In this document: positions 13,469 to 13,915 of the stretch, piece by piece
Position numbering within the stretch: position 1 is the first letter of the stretch
How the letters are laid out: the number at the start of each line of letters is the position of its first letter
Source: an uncultured Muribaculaceae bacterium
Lineage (GTDB): Bacteria > Bacteroidota > Bacteroidia > Bacteroidales > Muribaculaceae
Direction of reading: 5' to 3'
Length of the DNA stretch: 13,915 bases
Assembly (NCBI GenBank): GCA_910578305.1
Contig: CAJTQH010000060.1
Location: 1 to 13,915 of the forward strand
Notes under the pieces: model-generated
The model's database searches: none
Told to the model about the DNA's origin: nothing
What the model saw: only the letters and a program-made list of their open reading frames with translations
Position numbers and translations under genes: made by a program

Positions 13469-13915
13469 TCAGAAGCATGACACGGTGTGGAGAAGCGGAC
13501 ATGCCTTGCTGTCGGTGATGTTGATACGGATGGCCTTGCAGTTGTAGCCGTTGCCATAGGTGGTTGTGCTGCCGTTGAGAGGTATTATGCGCTTGTAGCC
13601 TATGGTTGTGGTGGTGACACCTGACGCGGCTTTGGTGAAGTTTGTGCCGTCGGTCGAATATTCGATTTCAAATCCCTTGACGCGCTGACCGAGTTTGATG
13701 TACTCCATGAGCGACACATAGTGTATGTTCTGAGGTTCGTCCCATGTGAGTGTGATGGTGGCAGAGGTGGTGCCGTCGTTTGTGGCCCAGTATGAATCCT
13801 TGTCGCCATCGTTGAGATTTGATGCGGAGTAGGTGCGGTTGGCTCCGTTGGTGCGCGATTCGCTCACTTCTATGTGGGCGTTGAGCGCGAGGTCTGTGCC
13901 CAGACGCTCCTGCAG
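13469..13915 (-). CDS. Probable GH29 alpha-L-fucosidase, C-terminal F5/8 type C domain; 5' end outside window
   Basis: The open frame continues past the right edge, so only the last 148 residues are seen. They form an F5/8 type C (discoidin-like) beta-sandwich: VSESRTNGANRTYSASNLND, then GDKDSYWATND, SATITLTWDEP, IHYVSLMEYIKLGQRVKGF, EIEYSTDGTNF and the end KACPLLHTVSCF. This arrangement, with the LGTDLALNAHIEVSES lead-in, is characteristic of the C-terminus of Bacteroidetes GH29 alpha-L-fucosidases. The catalytic domain is not in the window, so the enzyme call rests on this domain alone; another F5/8-bearing glycosidase is possible. An internal GTG at 13867 should not be taken as the start, because the family-like sequence continues upstream to the edge. 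The 780-residue gene follows 30 bases downstream on the same strand, suggesting co-transcription. Confidence 0.82.
   Translation of the reverse strand: MQERLGTDLALNAHIEVSESRTNGANRTYSASNLNDGDKDSYWATNDGTTSATITLTWDEPQNIHYVSLMEYIKLGQRVKGFEIEYSTDGTNFTKAASGVTTTTIGYKRIIPLNGSTTTYGNGYNCKAIRINITDSKACPLLHTVSCF

Noticed and set aside
13600..13867. Separate gene starting at the internal GTG at 13867
   Set aside because: The same frame continues without a stop to the window edge with sequence typical of the fucosidase C-terminal region, so this is a truncated gene rather than a new start.
1..13915. CRISPR array, tRNA or rRNA gene, insertion sequence, integrase or defence gene
   Set aside because: No regularly spaced repeats, cloverleaf-like sequences, transposase motifs, terminal inverted repeats or defence-type domains were seen on either strand.

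Overview
The window looks like a chromosomal segment of a gut-type Bacteroidales bacterium. The evidence is a SusC/SusD pair, a lipoprotein signal of the CSDD type on SusD, a C-terminal tail typical of type IX secretion cargo, several TAnnTTTG -7 boxes (the Bacteroidetes housekeeping promoter element), and mostly absent Shine-Dalgarno sequences. The roughly balanced base composition and the fucosidase and GEVED-like proteins suggest a Muribaculaceae-like organism. That family assignment is an inference.

Layout, left to right. (1) Positions 3-563 hold the C-terminal third of DnaK, followed by a strong terminator and a 58-residue winged-helix protein (648-824). (2) Positions 825-1424 are a 600-base stretch with no clear gene. 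It holds two hairpins and a possible 37-residue ORF. (3) Next comes an oxidative-stress pair: a fused methionine sulfoxide reductase MsrA-MsrB (1425-2396) and a small antibiotic-biosynthesis-monooxygenase-fold protein 22 bases downstream. (4) A convergent minus-strand gene for a secreted protein of unknown function (2765-3762) is split by a one-base frameshift in an A run. (5) A 456-base divergent promoter region carries a possible 25-residue ORF and operator-like direct repeats. (6) A compact polysaccharide-utilisation locus follows: GH16 beta-glucanase (4219-5019), SusC (5176-8250), SusD (8269-9906), closed by a 12-bp terminator. (7) An isolated EamA-type transporter (10116-11006) follows. 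(8) On the minus strand, running in from the right edge, is the F5/8 type C C-terminal domain of a probable GH29 alpha-L-fucosidase. Thirty bases downstream of its stop is a 780-residue secreted multidomain protein.

How the genes work together. In the PUL, the GH16 enzyme would cut a beta-1,3- or mixed-linkage glucan outside the cell or in the periplasm. SusD would bind the oligosaccharides at the surface and SusC would import them in a TonB-dependent way. No regulator and no exo-acting beta-glucosidase is visible, so the locus is either minimal or depends on genes elsewhere. The right-hand minus-strand pair looks like a separate host-glycan (fucose) operon. MsrAB repairs oxidised methionine, and its small neighbour may act in quinone or redox chemistry.

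Nothing in the window is clearly a new defence or mobile system. The items most worth a second look are the frameshifted secreted gene, the 780-residue protein beside the fucosidase, the structured gap before msrAB, and the leader elements of the PUL (a start codon inside a 16-bp tandem duplication, and a perfect hairpin before susC).
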